Below are positions 23,391 through 34,700 of a DNA stretch of 64,000 bases, piece after piece. Origin of the DNA: Neckera pumila (Eukaryota > Streptophyta > Bryopsida > Hypnales > Neckeraceae); NCBI GenBank assembly GCA_963969595.1, contig OZ018413.1, forward strand, positions 10,840,211 through 10,904,210, in the 5' to 3' direction. How positions within the stretch are numbered: position 1 is the stretch's first letter; every line of letters starts with the position of its first letter. Position numbers and translations under genes: made by a program. The notes below the pieces were generated by a model. The model was not told where the DNA came from. It worked only from the letters and a program-made list of their open reading frames with translations, and did not search any database.

Positions 23391-26335
23391 GTGTGACTAA
23401 CTAATTTTGGAAATGAGATGTTACTTTGTTGTAATTAGATTTTGCTATTTGCCCCTCACATTGTAACTAATCTTGCACATTTGAATGTGATGGTAATTGA
23501 TATTTTGTTGAATTTTTGTTTATAAAATAAAGACTCATTTTCTTATTAATGAAGAAAGAACTCTCATTGCCTTAGAATGAGTGAAGGTGGAACAAAAGGT
23601 GCACTAATTGCTCAACAAATGAGCTTGTCATTTTCAACAATTTATAATGTCTTGTGGATGTTCAAGCTTTTAGGGAATCATAATCTTACATAAGTCTATT
23701 GGTAGGCCTTCTAAACTCTTAGATTGTGATAAGAGACATTTATACGTTCTTTTTGACTTTGATCAATGCCAAATCTTGCAACAATTATAGACTAGATGGT
23801 TGTGAAGGTCTACAAAAAGACCATCTCAAAATCTAAAACAACAAATTTCAATGCTATATCAATGACTAATTGAGTTGGTCTTGAAAATTCCATAAGATCA
23901 ATACATATTGACTCAACACTTTTCTAATTCACAATATCTCTACACTTTTTCAATTTATTCCTTGTCAATACTATTTCAATTGCTCTTGATTTTGTACTAA
24001 ATTAGTACCTTTGATTTGGAGAATTGGAAAATGTACCTACTCATATGAATTCAGTCTTACATTGAAATTGTAACTAGTTTTGATGAGGAAGCTCATATTA
24101 AGGCATTTGAGTTTTCCAAATATATTCACTGAAGCAACCTACTCTCATCTTGGCTTAAAACTTGAAGGTGTTGAAAAATTAATTACCATCTTCACTAAAA
24201 TTAGAAGCACTTGCATGGTTTGTAGGATAATCTAACTATCAAGAATCATGTGAAGATCACAAATTTCTTTGTCATGGTTACTCTTTGATTTAGTAGCCTA
24301 AGGTCTAGTAGTTTGCCAAGTGAGTTGGAGGCATAGAACCAGCCTACTAAAGTGAGTGGCTAGAACATCTTTATACACTTGATGGAATCCTAAATCCTTT
24401 ACAATTAGACTTTGTACTTCATGTCTTAAAGACACTTTGAAAATCAAATGTAATTGCCTATGAAAGGTCAATTCAAGCTCTCCATATGCCTCCATCTATA
24501 TAGCAATGCTACTATACCATGATGAACCATAGAAATTGCATGTGGCCTGTATATATTGTGGCATATTACGAAAGTGCTTGTTGGGGACTTGCTAGGATAG
24601 CCATAGATGTAAAAATGAAGCACGTATTCATATCATGAAATTGATTATCAACTTGTATGCATCCCTTATTGATTGCAAATAGAATCAAAATTGTACAATA
24701 TACTAATTGCAACCAAATTTTGCTAAAATTGAATATTAATTGTAACAAAGTTGCACTTACAAACTTAAGCTCATGAGAATCATACTTTTCCACCTATGAA
24801 ATTGTCATAGTTTTGTAGAAATTGGTTTGTAGCTTTGATTGTTTATAAATGAGGCTTTTTTGTGTTTTTAGATATAAAAGTTGTATAGAGTTAAATGTCA
24901 TGCTGCATGTTATGAGCTTTGCAAGTTGACTTTTATTCCTTAACCTTAATACCCACAATACATGAATAATTAAAAGTCAGATTGAATTTGAGGATTTAAA
25001 CTCTAGCAATTCTAATGCATTACTAAGTTCAAAAAATGATATAATTTTTAGGTGATTCAATGATTGAATACTTACTTGGTCTAGTGCAATATACTTTTCT
25101 TTTTGTCTCATATTATCAAACCCTTCCATTGTATCTTGCAACATATATAAGTTGTAGCTAGCTTTTGATTGTGTCTGGCGATCTAAGGAGTAGTTTGTCT
25201 CTTATTGCTAGTTCTGTGTCTAGCCTTCAATAGAATAATATGCATTTGTTCATATATGTTGACATCATGTTCCCCAAGGGAGTCCTAATCAATGGATGTA
25301 GTCATTGAAATGCGACATGGCATATGGTTTCACCATATTAAATCCCAACTTTTGCCATTCTAACATAGCTTGCATCAAAACCTGTATGAGACTTGATTAT
25401 GCAAACATGCTTGGAGATTGTTAGCATAATACATTCCTTTAGTCATAAAATAGCAATAATATATTGGCATAGAATTTTGAACACTTGATAATAATCTAGT
25501 ATGCTAAATTTGAAAATGCCATTACACTTCATCATTAATGTAGTCTGAAAAATAACAACCAAAAAACTGGAGAAAGAATATAATAGAATGGATTCTTTTG
25601 AAGGAAGATTCAAGTTAACTAGAATTTTAGATAGCTAAGGTCACACCCAAAAAAATGATATTTTATTTAGAAAATAATTTGGTAATGGGCTTATAAACAA
25701 ATGTTAGCACTAGAATGTTCATGCGCATCTCATAAGTAAAATTTGTAAGTACGTCGGTCAATTAGTAGACTATGATTGCAATCTCATGCAAATGCCATAT
25801 TCTATGAATAAATTGGAAAAAATACCACAGGATATTGAAATTAGGGTTCTCTCAATGCGCATCATCCTTATATAGCAATAGTCTACAATTGTTGTATAAT
25901 TGCTTTTAAATCAATAGTCAAACTATAATCTTAAGTTTTATATTCAATTTCTATGGCATTTTCTCTTTTATTCTATTTCTTAATTAATTTTATAATACTT
26001 CACTTTAGTCAATTACATTTATAATCATGTCAAATAAACATCAATCTGTAAAATTTAGTATTTTTTAACAACTATTAATGATAATCATTATCAAATCACA
26101 AGTCTTAAAAACACTCACAATCTTCTTACTTTCGCTATACAAATATGTATCCGCCTGTAGTCCTTAATGAGCTACATAGACTTATTTGTCAAATAATCAA
26201 AATTCTTATGGACCATGACAATAGTCAACAATAGGCTCCAATTCTAATAATACATTTTCTGTTCATAATAAAATGAAATAAAAATGATTGATTACAATGC
26301 ATAATTTATATTCAATTCATTCCATACATCATAGC
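23391..26335. other. AT-rich repeat-like DNA with transposase traces
   Basis: Apart from the Tc1/mariner-like trace below, I see no gene. A short - strand frame (24298-24495) has reasonable composition but matches nothing I recognise. Confidence 0.35.
23584..23790 (+). pseudogene. Possible Tc1/mariner-like transposase remnant (N-terminal HTH)
   Basis: Two frames joined by a frameshift read KGALIAQQMSLSFSTIYNVL and then GRPSKLLDCDKRHLYVLFDF. The order resembles the helix-turn-helix DNA-binding part of Tc1/mariner-like transposases: an IA..MS.S.STI segment, then a GRP.KL..CD.R.L segment. Internal stops and the shift show decay. I cannot see a catalytic domain downstream. Short motifs in AT-rich DNA could mislead. 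Confidence 0.35.
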
Positions 26336-26337
26336 TA

Positions 26338-26418
26338 CTCCCTCTGTCTCAAAATAAGACCTGTGTTTCCTTTGTATTTCTCAAAAGAAACATTGATCTT
26401 ATTTTGAGACAGAGGGAG
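26338..26418. mobile_element. Stowaway-like MITE, 81 bp, TA target duplication
   Basis: Perfect 22-bp terminal inverted repeats (26338-26359 and 26397-26418, starting CTCCCTCTGTCTCAAAATAA) enclose 37 bp. The element is flanked on both sides by TA (26336-26337 and 26419-26420). The CTCCCTC.GT end and TA duplication are the hallmarks of Stowaway elements, which are non-autonomous relatives of plant mariner-like transposons. It is unusually short. Confidence 0.9.
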
Positions 26419-26420
26419 TA

Positions 26421-28029
26421 ACAACTTTTCAATTGTCTCCCATTAATTTATACTTATTACTCAAGCTATCTCAATTTTTCCAATTTAAATCTCACCAATT
26501 CCATCATATATTAAGGTTCATATACAAAGAGATTAAATCATATGCGCTTCTACCAAACAAGTTAAAAAACACATTATTTCATCACATTGATACTTCATCA
26601 ATAAAGAATTTGCACAAAAGCATATTTAATACATCACAATACAATTTCTAATCACTCAAATTGAATTGTGAAAAAATACACATATTGTATAAAAATGTGT
26701 ATAAAAAATGTTCATAGAACACAAACACAATATAGGAAAGCTAGACCACACTCGTCTGCTCTTTCTACAAAAAAAAATTCAAATTATTTATACTTGAAAC
26801 CTCCTCAATGGCATCCCTTTCCTTGTAACCGTCTATAGCGGTTCTCATGAATTTACCACTTCAAACTGTTACTAATAGTTATTTTTTAGGATCCAATTTA
26901 CATTTGGATTTACACAAAATGAATTTTTGAAAATAAAATTCAAATGCAAATCCTTTTCACACCAAAACAATGATTTCTATATAAATTTTGAGATTTTATA
27001 TTTATGATTAGCTTACTCATTTTGGCCAATGAATTTGCAGTGTATTCTGGACCACAAATCACAACTTTATAGGTGATTGCATGCTAGTGTTGCTCCCTTC
27101 TTCAAATTACAAATCTAAACATTGAGTACAAAATGTACAGAGTTTGGTACAAAATGTACACAAATTAATACAAAATGTATGCAAAATTGGTATAGAATGT
27201 ATGCAAATTGGTACCATTTGAATGGAACCAAAATTTCATTTCTATCAAAATTAAATGGTGGCCAATGAGGATCAAAAGGCCTTTTTATAGGTATAGAAAT
27301 AAAAAAATAAAAAGCAACTTTAGAATCACAATTTGGGCCTCCAACTCAAATCATACATCTGTAAGGATATTGTCGTGTAAAGATCCTTAAACCCTAATCA
27401 AGTGCTTGGAGATTATATCTAAACATTAGAATATAGAATTTAATTCTTTGAATTGCAACAATCAAATTGTAAACTTGACACAATAAATACATTTATCCTA
27501 AGGTTGAATCTATGATAGTACAAACAATAATGAATTGTATTCTATACATTAATTAATAGATTAAAGTCACTTTTTATTATGCAATATTCAATATATACAA
27601 GATGTGAAACTACGCTTCATTTATTTTAACAAAAGCTGACCAAAAATATAGTAAAACTGACTCCAAAGTTTCATCCTATGTACTAAACTTAGATTTATTG
27701 ATTGATTGGACCTTCCAAGTAGATGTTTAATAAAATTGAGATCTATCAATGATTTTTGTCAAAAGTAAATCTCATAGAACCTGCATGAATGCTTGATGTT
27801 CAAAACTTGCAAAGTTTGCATGGGGTTCAAAGTATCTGCCTTAAACAGTTTTTGGAACCTTAATATGATTATTTAAAAAGATAAAAACCCATTTCATTGT
27901 TGTTTCTTAGAAGTTGTTTCTTAGAGGTTGCCTATAATGAGCATAACATGCTTTCCTTTTTATGACAAGAAGGTGTTGATCAAGATTTTTTATGGCTTAA
28001 GATTATATAATATCATTGTCCTTGCCATA
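26421..28029. other. AT-rich spacer, no gene seen
   Basis: Low-complexity AT-rich DNA. A small run of related phrases (ACAAAATGTACA and similar, about 27125-27200) is the only local repetition I notice. Confidence 0.35.
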
Positions 28030-28697
28030 GATATCAATATTCCAACTTGCATCTATCTAGAAAGCTTGATTCATTTCAATTGTATTTTTATGAGAAAGTT
28101 ATGAACAATCTTGTTTTCTGGGCAATTAGAGCATCTTCTTGAAAAAATAACTTGTAGGATTCATTTTGGAATCCATTTTTTGCAATTTTTCAAAAAAAGA
28201 AGTCCCAAATGGTTTAGTTTGCTTGTTAAAACAATCTCACCATTGGGATTAGTGCATTTTAATTCTATCTAAAAGATATTAATATGTTAGATTTTTCTTC
28301 TATTTCATACCTACTTCTACTTAACAATTTCTTAAGAATGAAATTAAAATTTATTTGAATTTTTTTGTTCCCTAAATTCTCAACTCAATTCTCCAATATA
28401 AAGGCTTAAAGCTCAAAACTCTGTAGTGCAAAAAATTTAAGGTAAAAATGTTCAAAGTCATAAAATCTAGTCTCGCAATGTGCTGAAAAACTTGTTTTTT
28501 TCACTTTGAACACAAATATTTTGCAATCTATGCGGTTAAAATTCTGAAATTTTTTCCACACATTTTCATACTAGTTTGGTGTAAGATCCTACATTTAGAT
28601 GTGCAAAACAAACATTTTTCAATTTTTTTTACACTTTGCTATAAAAATCGTAGTATTAGGTGTTTTTTGGCAAAAAAAGGGCTTGGGCCTTAGGAGA
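28030..28697 (-). mobile_element. 5'-truncated TTAA-family copy, reverse orientation
   Basis: Read on the - strand, the sequence follows the element at 29466-30386 from its left end (CTCCTAAGGCCCAAGCCC) through AATTTTTGCACTACAGAGTT and GAGAATTGAGTTGAG to GATTGTTCATAACTTTC and AAGCTT. The outer TTAA has decayed to TATC, and the other terminal repeat is absent. The internal limit is approximate. Confidence 0.6.
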
Positions 28698-29465
28698 TAA
28701 GGATGGGCAAATTTAGTGATTTTCCCATTAAATCTCCAAAGAGCACATTGCAAGGAAATGAACAAGCATGTTAGAGAACCACCTTACAAATCGATAATTG
28801 GTAATTCGCCATACAAATAGTGAGCCTGAATTGAACTTTCATATAAGCAAAACATATATGCTATGAAAATATGTAAGACATGCTTTCATAGTACATGTGT
28901 CTTGTATATATAAAGGTCAAATCACATATATAAAAAATATTTTCATAGTATGAAAACATTTCTGGAAATAATAAATTGACATTTTATATTAGACATAATA
29001 GTTAAAGCCAATTAACCATTAAAAATATCAAGAATATTGGAAGAATAAATACTTTTACAAAAGCAAGGTGTAGTGACCATTGTTTGGAGAGCGCAATTAC
29101 ATATTTTTTGTTTCTTGTTCCATAATGTTTTGGTACACTTTTTGCATATTTTTCTCTATTTGTACTAGAATTTTTTGATGAATATCACGTAAAGAATCCT
29201 TTCCACACAAGCAGACATAACGAGGACATTGACATTTGTTCATATCATATGTGCAGCTTAAATTGCAAAGGTCCTCAATTAATAATGATGTGAATTTTAG
29301 TAAATGTAATGCAACTTGTCTAAAAGACTACTATCCAAATATCCATACAATCATATCAATGATGAAATGTGAAGTTTCAAGTTATCAACGATTTAATGCA
29401 ATGAAGAACAACTTACATAATAGTCTTCTAATGGTCACAGATGCAAGAATAGAGTAGTGGGTTAA

Positions 29466-30386
29466 CCCCTAAAGGACCAAGGCCTTTTTTCTACCAAAGA
29501 ACTCTCAAAACTGCCATTTCTAGAGCAAAGAGTAAAAAATTCTGAAAATTGCTTTTTTTTGCAAATCCAACTATCAGATCTTATACCTAACTAGTATGAC
29601 AATGTGTGGAAAAAATTTCAGAATTTTTGACCACACAGATTACAAGAGATCTGTGTTCAAAGTGAAAAAAATAAGATTTTCAGCACATTGCGGGACTAGA
29701 TTTTTTGACTTTGAACATTTTTAACTTAAATTTTTTGCACTACAGAGTTTTGAGCTTTAAATCTTTTTAGTGGAGAATTGAGTTGAGAGTCTAGGAAAAA
29801 AAAAGAAATTCAAAAAACTTAAATTTCATTCTTAAAAAAATTGTTAAATAGAAGATAATACAAGATAGAAGGAAAATCTAAAATCTAAATATCTTTTAGA
29901 TGGAATTAAAATGCACTAATCCCAATAGTGAGACCATTCACGCAAGAAAACTAAACCATGTGGAACTTTTTTTCTTGAAAAATGGCAAAAATTGCATTCC
30001 AAAATAAGTCCTACAAGTTATTTTTTTCAAGAAGATGCTCTAATTGCCCCAAAACAAGATTGTCCATAACTTTCTCTTAAAAAAATCCAAATGAAATGAA
30101 TCAAAGCTTCCCAAATAGGCAAAAATATAATCTATAAGGAAATTTTTTTTTTTTTTTAAATTAAATTTTTTGCAAAATGTTTTTGCTGCCTGCTCTCCAC
30201 TGTTTTGAGCTTATTTGGGCATAACTTTTGTTCCCGGGCACTAATCAAAAAAATATATACTCCCACAAAGCTTATCAATTTTTCTATCTTCAAAAAAAGT
30301 TTCAGAAAATGATGACAAAAATTCAGCCCATAGGCACCTGCCAGAAATCCCATTTGTCCCCTGAGTGGACAATGGTCCTTTAGGGG
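29466..30386 (+). mobile_element. TTAA-flanked non-autonomous transposon (piggyBac-like ends)
   Basis: The element begins CCCCTAAAGGACCAAGGCC and ends in GGTCCTTTAGGGG, a perfect inverted repeat. It is flanked by TTAA at 29462-29465 and 30387-30390. With three further matching bases on each side, the inverted match extends to 22 bp (29458-29479 and 30373-30394). TTAA duplication with C-rich ends is the signature of the piggyBac superfamily. The 921-bp interior has no transposase frame, so it would depend on an enzyme made elsewhere. The subterminal regions are asymmetric (ACTGCCATTTCTAG on the left, GTCCCCTGAGTGGACAA on the right). Confidence 0.75.
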
Positions 30387-30390
30387 TTAA

Positions 30391-32525
30391 CCCATTGTGC
30401 TACACAATGTACGTCTATAAGTTGAAGTCCACTAAAAATTCACATCATTAAAAACTATGTTTCATCACTTGCATGAATAAAGATTAAATTATGCAAAAAT
30501 GATGAAGAAATTGACAATTGTTTACAACAATGTTTGATAATATTTATCAACAACTATTGACAATACTTGTCATGAACTTGTATTTGCATAAACTTGTATA
30601 TTATTTTGTATAAACTTCAACATGAACACTTATGTGTATTAGGTTGTGTTTCATAAGCTTGATAAGTTTACAAAAACTACCAAAATCATATCAATAAAAT
30701 TACCATACATTTAGAAAAATGAAATACTTGAAGCTTGCTTGTTTTAAAGGCTCTATCATGCAAATCAAGCATTCTTGTAAGAATTTTAAATTATGTGCTA
30801 AGAAATCCACTTTGATTTTGTAGCACCTATGTTATTTTTCCTTTATAAACTCATATATTTGTGAAAGAGGTTGACTTCTTTAAGTTCTTTTAGCCTATGA
30901 TATTCAAATTACCAAATATATTATTCAAACTTTGACAAAGATTGAGCTTACTTGAAGATAAAACCGGTAGCTAGTATTGTAAAGAATATTGTATAGGGAT
31001 GGAAGAATACTTGTAGTTCCTAGTCAAACCATACCTTGCACTCCACAATCTCCTACTTGCATTATAAAATCACTTGGTACATGTGTTAATAAGAATTATC
31101 TTTTTAGATATAAAGATTAATAATTTAGTACCTAAAGATTTGATACTAAGATTTTATTGAATGCCATAGATTAGGACTTGAAAGCAAACTTCAAACTTGT
31201 GATGTTATGCTTACATTTTAGATTGCAATACCCATTTTGTTAGGGTAGCTTTCAGGAGTTTGCAAGGTTGGAGGACTAGGCACTTGCCACACTTTAGCAA
31301 TCAAAATGCGTTATGCACACAAGTGCCCTTTAGTCAAAATGCACCCCCCACAAGCTCCATTATCTTGTAATCCAATATTCCATGGTAATATTTTGAACTT
31401 ACTTTAATTATATTCCTTTGGAAGGATGACTTCACAAAAGTGCAAACTCAATTTTGTAAAGGTTACAAGCTAAGGTAGGCCATTGTGGCTAGATAACCCA
31501 CAGTCGACACGTAGGGAATACCCCCATTATGGGTTTTTTTCAATATGTGAGATTTGGATCACAATGCATGTCTTCCATGACTATAATGGAGTGGTTAGTG
31601 ACTTCATTAGGAACTTCCAACTTTCCAGTGTGAATTCATTGTAAGAATTGACTTTTTAAATCTTCTATATTAGAAAATATAATGATTGCTTTAGATGAAC
31701 AACATGAGCATCATGAATTCAAATTTGGTGGTTCTAGGGTAGTTTACAAACTCTATTGGGCTATGATGCATTGAACATTTCAAAAGTTCCTAGCAAATTC
31801 ATACATTGTCAAAAAAATATAATTCCAGCTGCTTTCATTGTTTCTTACACTTGTCATTACATGGGGAAAAAAATGAAAAACTTTAGCAACAGTATGAGGC
31901 CAATCTCCTAATTTTGACCACAATGGGTTGTTTTACTTAGTTCATGAACCTTCTAGATTAATTAATGATTCTTCTAAACCAATTTGACATGGCACACTTC
32001 AATTTCACAATCATAGTAGACCTTTCATTATAGCAACTTCATAAATCCTCCAAACCAATTTCATAAATCTTTTTGCACTCTTTGTTTTGTGTTTACCTTG
32101 AAGGGTTTGTTATGTGTTGGTTAGGATTTTGATTGTGAGTGATTCATTGTTTATGATATGCAATTGTCCCATTAGGGGAAAAATAAGCCTTCAAAGGGAT
32201 TGCTTTCTTGTGAAGAGTTCTCTTCAATGAAACTCACAACCCCTTTGTAGAATAGTGACCACTATTCATCATTAATGATGAATAGTAATCACAATAAAAA
32301 AATATGAAAAAAATATGGAAGTATAATATTTTTTTAAATTTAAAAATAAATAAACTAAATTAAATTGAATAATCATAATTCAAAAATAGCAATCTAACAT
32401 TAAATTAAATAATAATAGTTTAATTTGAATTTAATCTAAAAATTTCAAATCTAAAGCATTAGATTTGAAGTTTTATAATTTCAAACTTATTTTAATACTA
32501 ATATTTTTTTAAAAATTTCAATATT
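30391..32525. other. AT-rich spacer, no gene seen
   Basis: No convincing coding frame, RNA gene or complete mobile element is visible. The last 250 bases are extremely AT-rich. Confidence 0.35.
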
Positions 32526-32529
32526 TTAA

Positions 32530-33433
32530 CCCCTAAAGTCCCAAGGCCATTTTTTTTGTCAAAAACTACTCAAAGCTGCCAATTCTATTGCGTTCATCAA
32601 AGAAAAGAAAAAAAATGTATTTTTAAAAATCTAACCATAGGATCTTGTATTTAACTTATCTCAAATCATGTGGTAAAATTTTTATAAATTTTGACCGTAT
32701 AGATTAGAAGATATTAGTATTCAAAGTTGGAAGAAATTGCTTTTTTAAAACACTGGCTTGCAATTTTAGATGTCTTTGATTGCCATTTGTAAAAAATTAC
32801 ACTACAAACTTTGAATTTAACTTCTTTTTATGTTGAACGATTGAGTTGAAAATCTAGGAAAAAAATTTCAAAATACATTCACTTGATTTTCATTCTTTAA
32901 AAAATTATTAAATAGAAGTAGGTCTAAGATTGAAAGAAAAACTAAATCGTCAATAGCTCTAAGATCGGACTCAAACGCAATAATTCTAATGGTGAGATTG
33001 TTTTAGCAAGAAAACTTAGCCTTGTCAAACAATTTTTTTTTGAAAAATTGTGAAAATTGCATTTAGAAATGAATCCTATAAGTTAATTTTTCAAAAAGAT
33101 GCTCTAATTGCCCAAAAACTAAGATTGTCCATAACTTTCACATAACAAATCCAAATGGAATGAGTCAAAGCTTCCCATATAGATAAAAATACAATCTATG
33201 AGAAAAAAAAATTTTGTGTGAGAAGATTTCTGCCCACCGCATCGAAAAAAAGGATCTTTTGTGCCATAGCTTTTGCTCTCGGGCACCAATAAAAATAAAA
33301 ATTATATTTCCATTAATTTAATGTATTTTCCTATCTTTATAAAAAGGTTCAAAAAATAATGATGAATATTGAGGCCGTAGTAGCCTGCCCAAAATCCATT
33401 TTGTCCCCCAAGTGGACAATGGGACTTTAGGGG
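32530..33433 (+). mobile_element. TTAA-flanked element, second full-length copy
   Basis: It starts CCCCTAAAGTCCCAAGGCC and ends GGGACTTTAGGGG, with TTAA on both sides (32526-32529 and 33434-33437). Length is 904 bp. It shares internal landmarks with the 29466 copy in the same order: CTGCCA..TCTA, TTTTGACCGTATAGATTAGAAGA, TGAGTTGAAAATCTAGG, GATTGTCCATAACTTTC, and GTCCCCCAAGTGGACAATGG before the right end. Many substitutions separate the copies, so neither is recent. There is no coding capacity. Confidence 0.75.
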
Positions 33434-33437
33434 TTAA

Positions 33438-34700
33438 TGGACATTAATCTTGAGATTTGATTCTAATGAGAGAATTCCATCAATAGAAGAGCAAATTTTG
33501 CAATTGCTTCAATTGGACAATACTATAGAATGAGTCTGGTAATTCCAAGCATCCCAGAGTAGTTTCAATCCAAAAATAAAAGCTCAGACTTTTGAGAACT
33601 ACAGTAGTAGGCTCTAAAAGCAACCCTTTAAGGGCTGATTCACCTTTTTCATAGGTTTGCATGATCAAAAATATTTTCAGCTTGTTCTTAAGAGAAAGAA
33701 AAATAGATGCCAAACATAACACAAGTGGTTTCATATTTTTGGAAGCATTTTTGAATTAGTTATGAATTTTCAAAGATTTCTATTGTAGATACCTATTTGT
33801 AACCCTAGGTCTTCCAAAATCTGTCCCCTTGCAACTTCTAAAGTGATTGAGGAAATCAAGGTCAATGATTGGCTCTTGCAATAGAAAAACAATTTTTCCT
33901 TAATGCCTTCAATAGCTAAAGTGGTCCATTTACGAATCACCTGTAATCCATTCTACAACTAATTATAGGGTCGGTTTGAAGGAGCGGGTAGCTTTTACAG
34001 CACACTACCTTATATGAGCCAATAGTTTGGAAGTCTGCATACCACCAGAAAGGACTTCATAGCTAAGTCATTCTTCATATAGTTAGGGGTGAAAACACCT
34101 CCACTTTTGTTACTAGCCTTCTTCCATGCTCACATTGTTTGACCCCAAAGCCAACAAATTTGTCCAATTCAAAGGGGGAAAATTTTGTCTTTGGTGGTTG
34201 CAATTGATCATAAAAGATTTATTGCACATGATGTCACACTTGGTGCCTACGCTCAATGTAGTCTCTGTCTCCACTAAAGTTGTCTGCAATTTAATTGAGG
34301 TTATATCTGCCAATAAGCCACCGCTCATGCTTTTGCTATGAGAGTTGAGGGCAATTAATTTGCACCACTAAATTGTACGATTTAGAATTCTGTTTTGCTT
34401 AAATAGGGATGCGTTGTTGTACCAAGTGTTTTGGATCTTTGTGACTAAAACTACTTAAAGGATAGTGTGTGGAATTGTAAGCTTCAAGCCTTCAAGGATA
34501 AATATTAGGCACTCACTCCTAGTAGAAAATGTCATTAGGTCTTATGCTATGGTGTGTGCTCAATTTGTATCGCTTAGAGGCAATCATGGGGAAACGTACC
34601 TTATCACTTGCCTGTACGTTCCTTCCAAGAGAACATTGCCAGAGTACTAGTTAACTTTCTTTCAACTAATCACTGATATGTGCTCATTTGCACTATGTAG
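33438..34700. other. Spacer with weak exon-like frames
   Basis: Several open frames have plausible composition, for example 34126-34341 (+), 34465-34650 (+) and 33480-33734 (-). They could be upstream exons of the gene fragment beginning at 34701, but I recognise no motif and cannot place splice sites with confidence. Confidence 0.25.
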
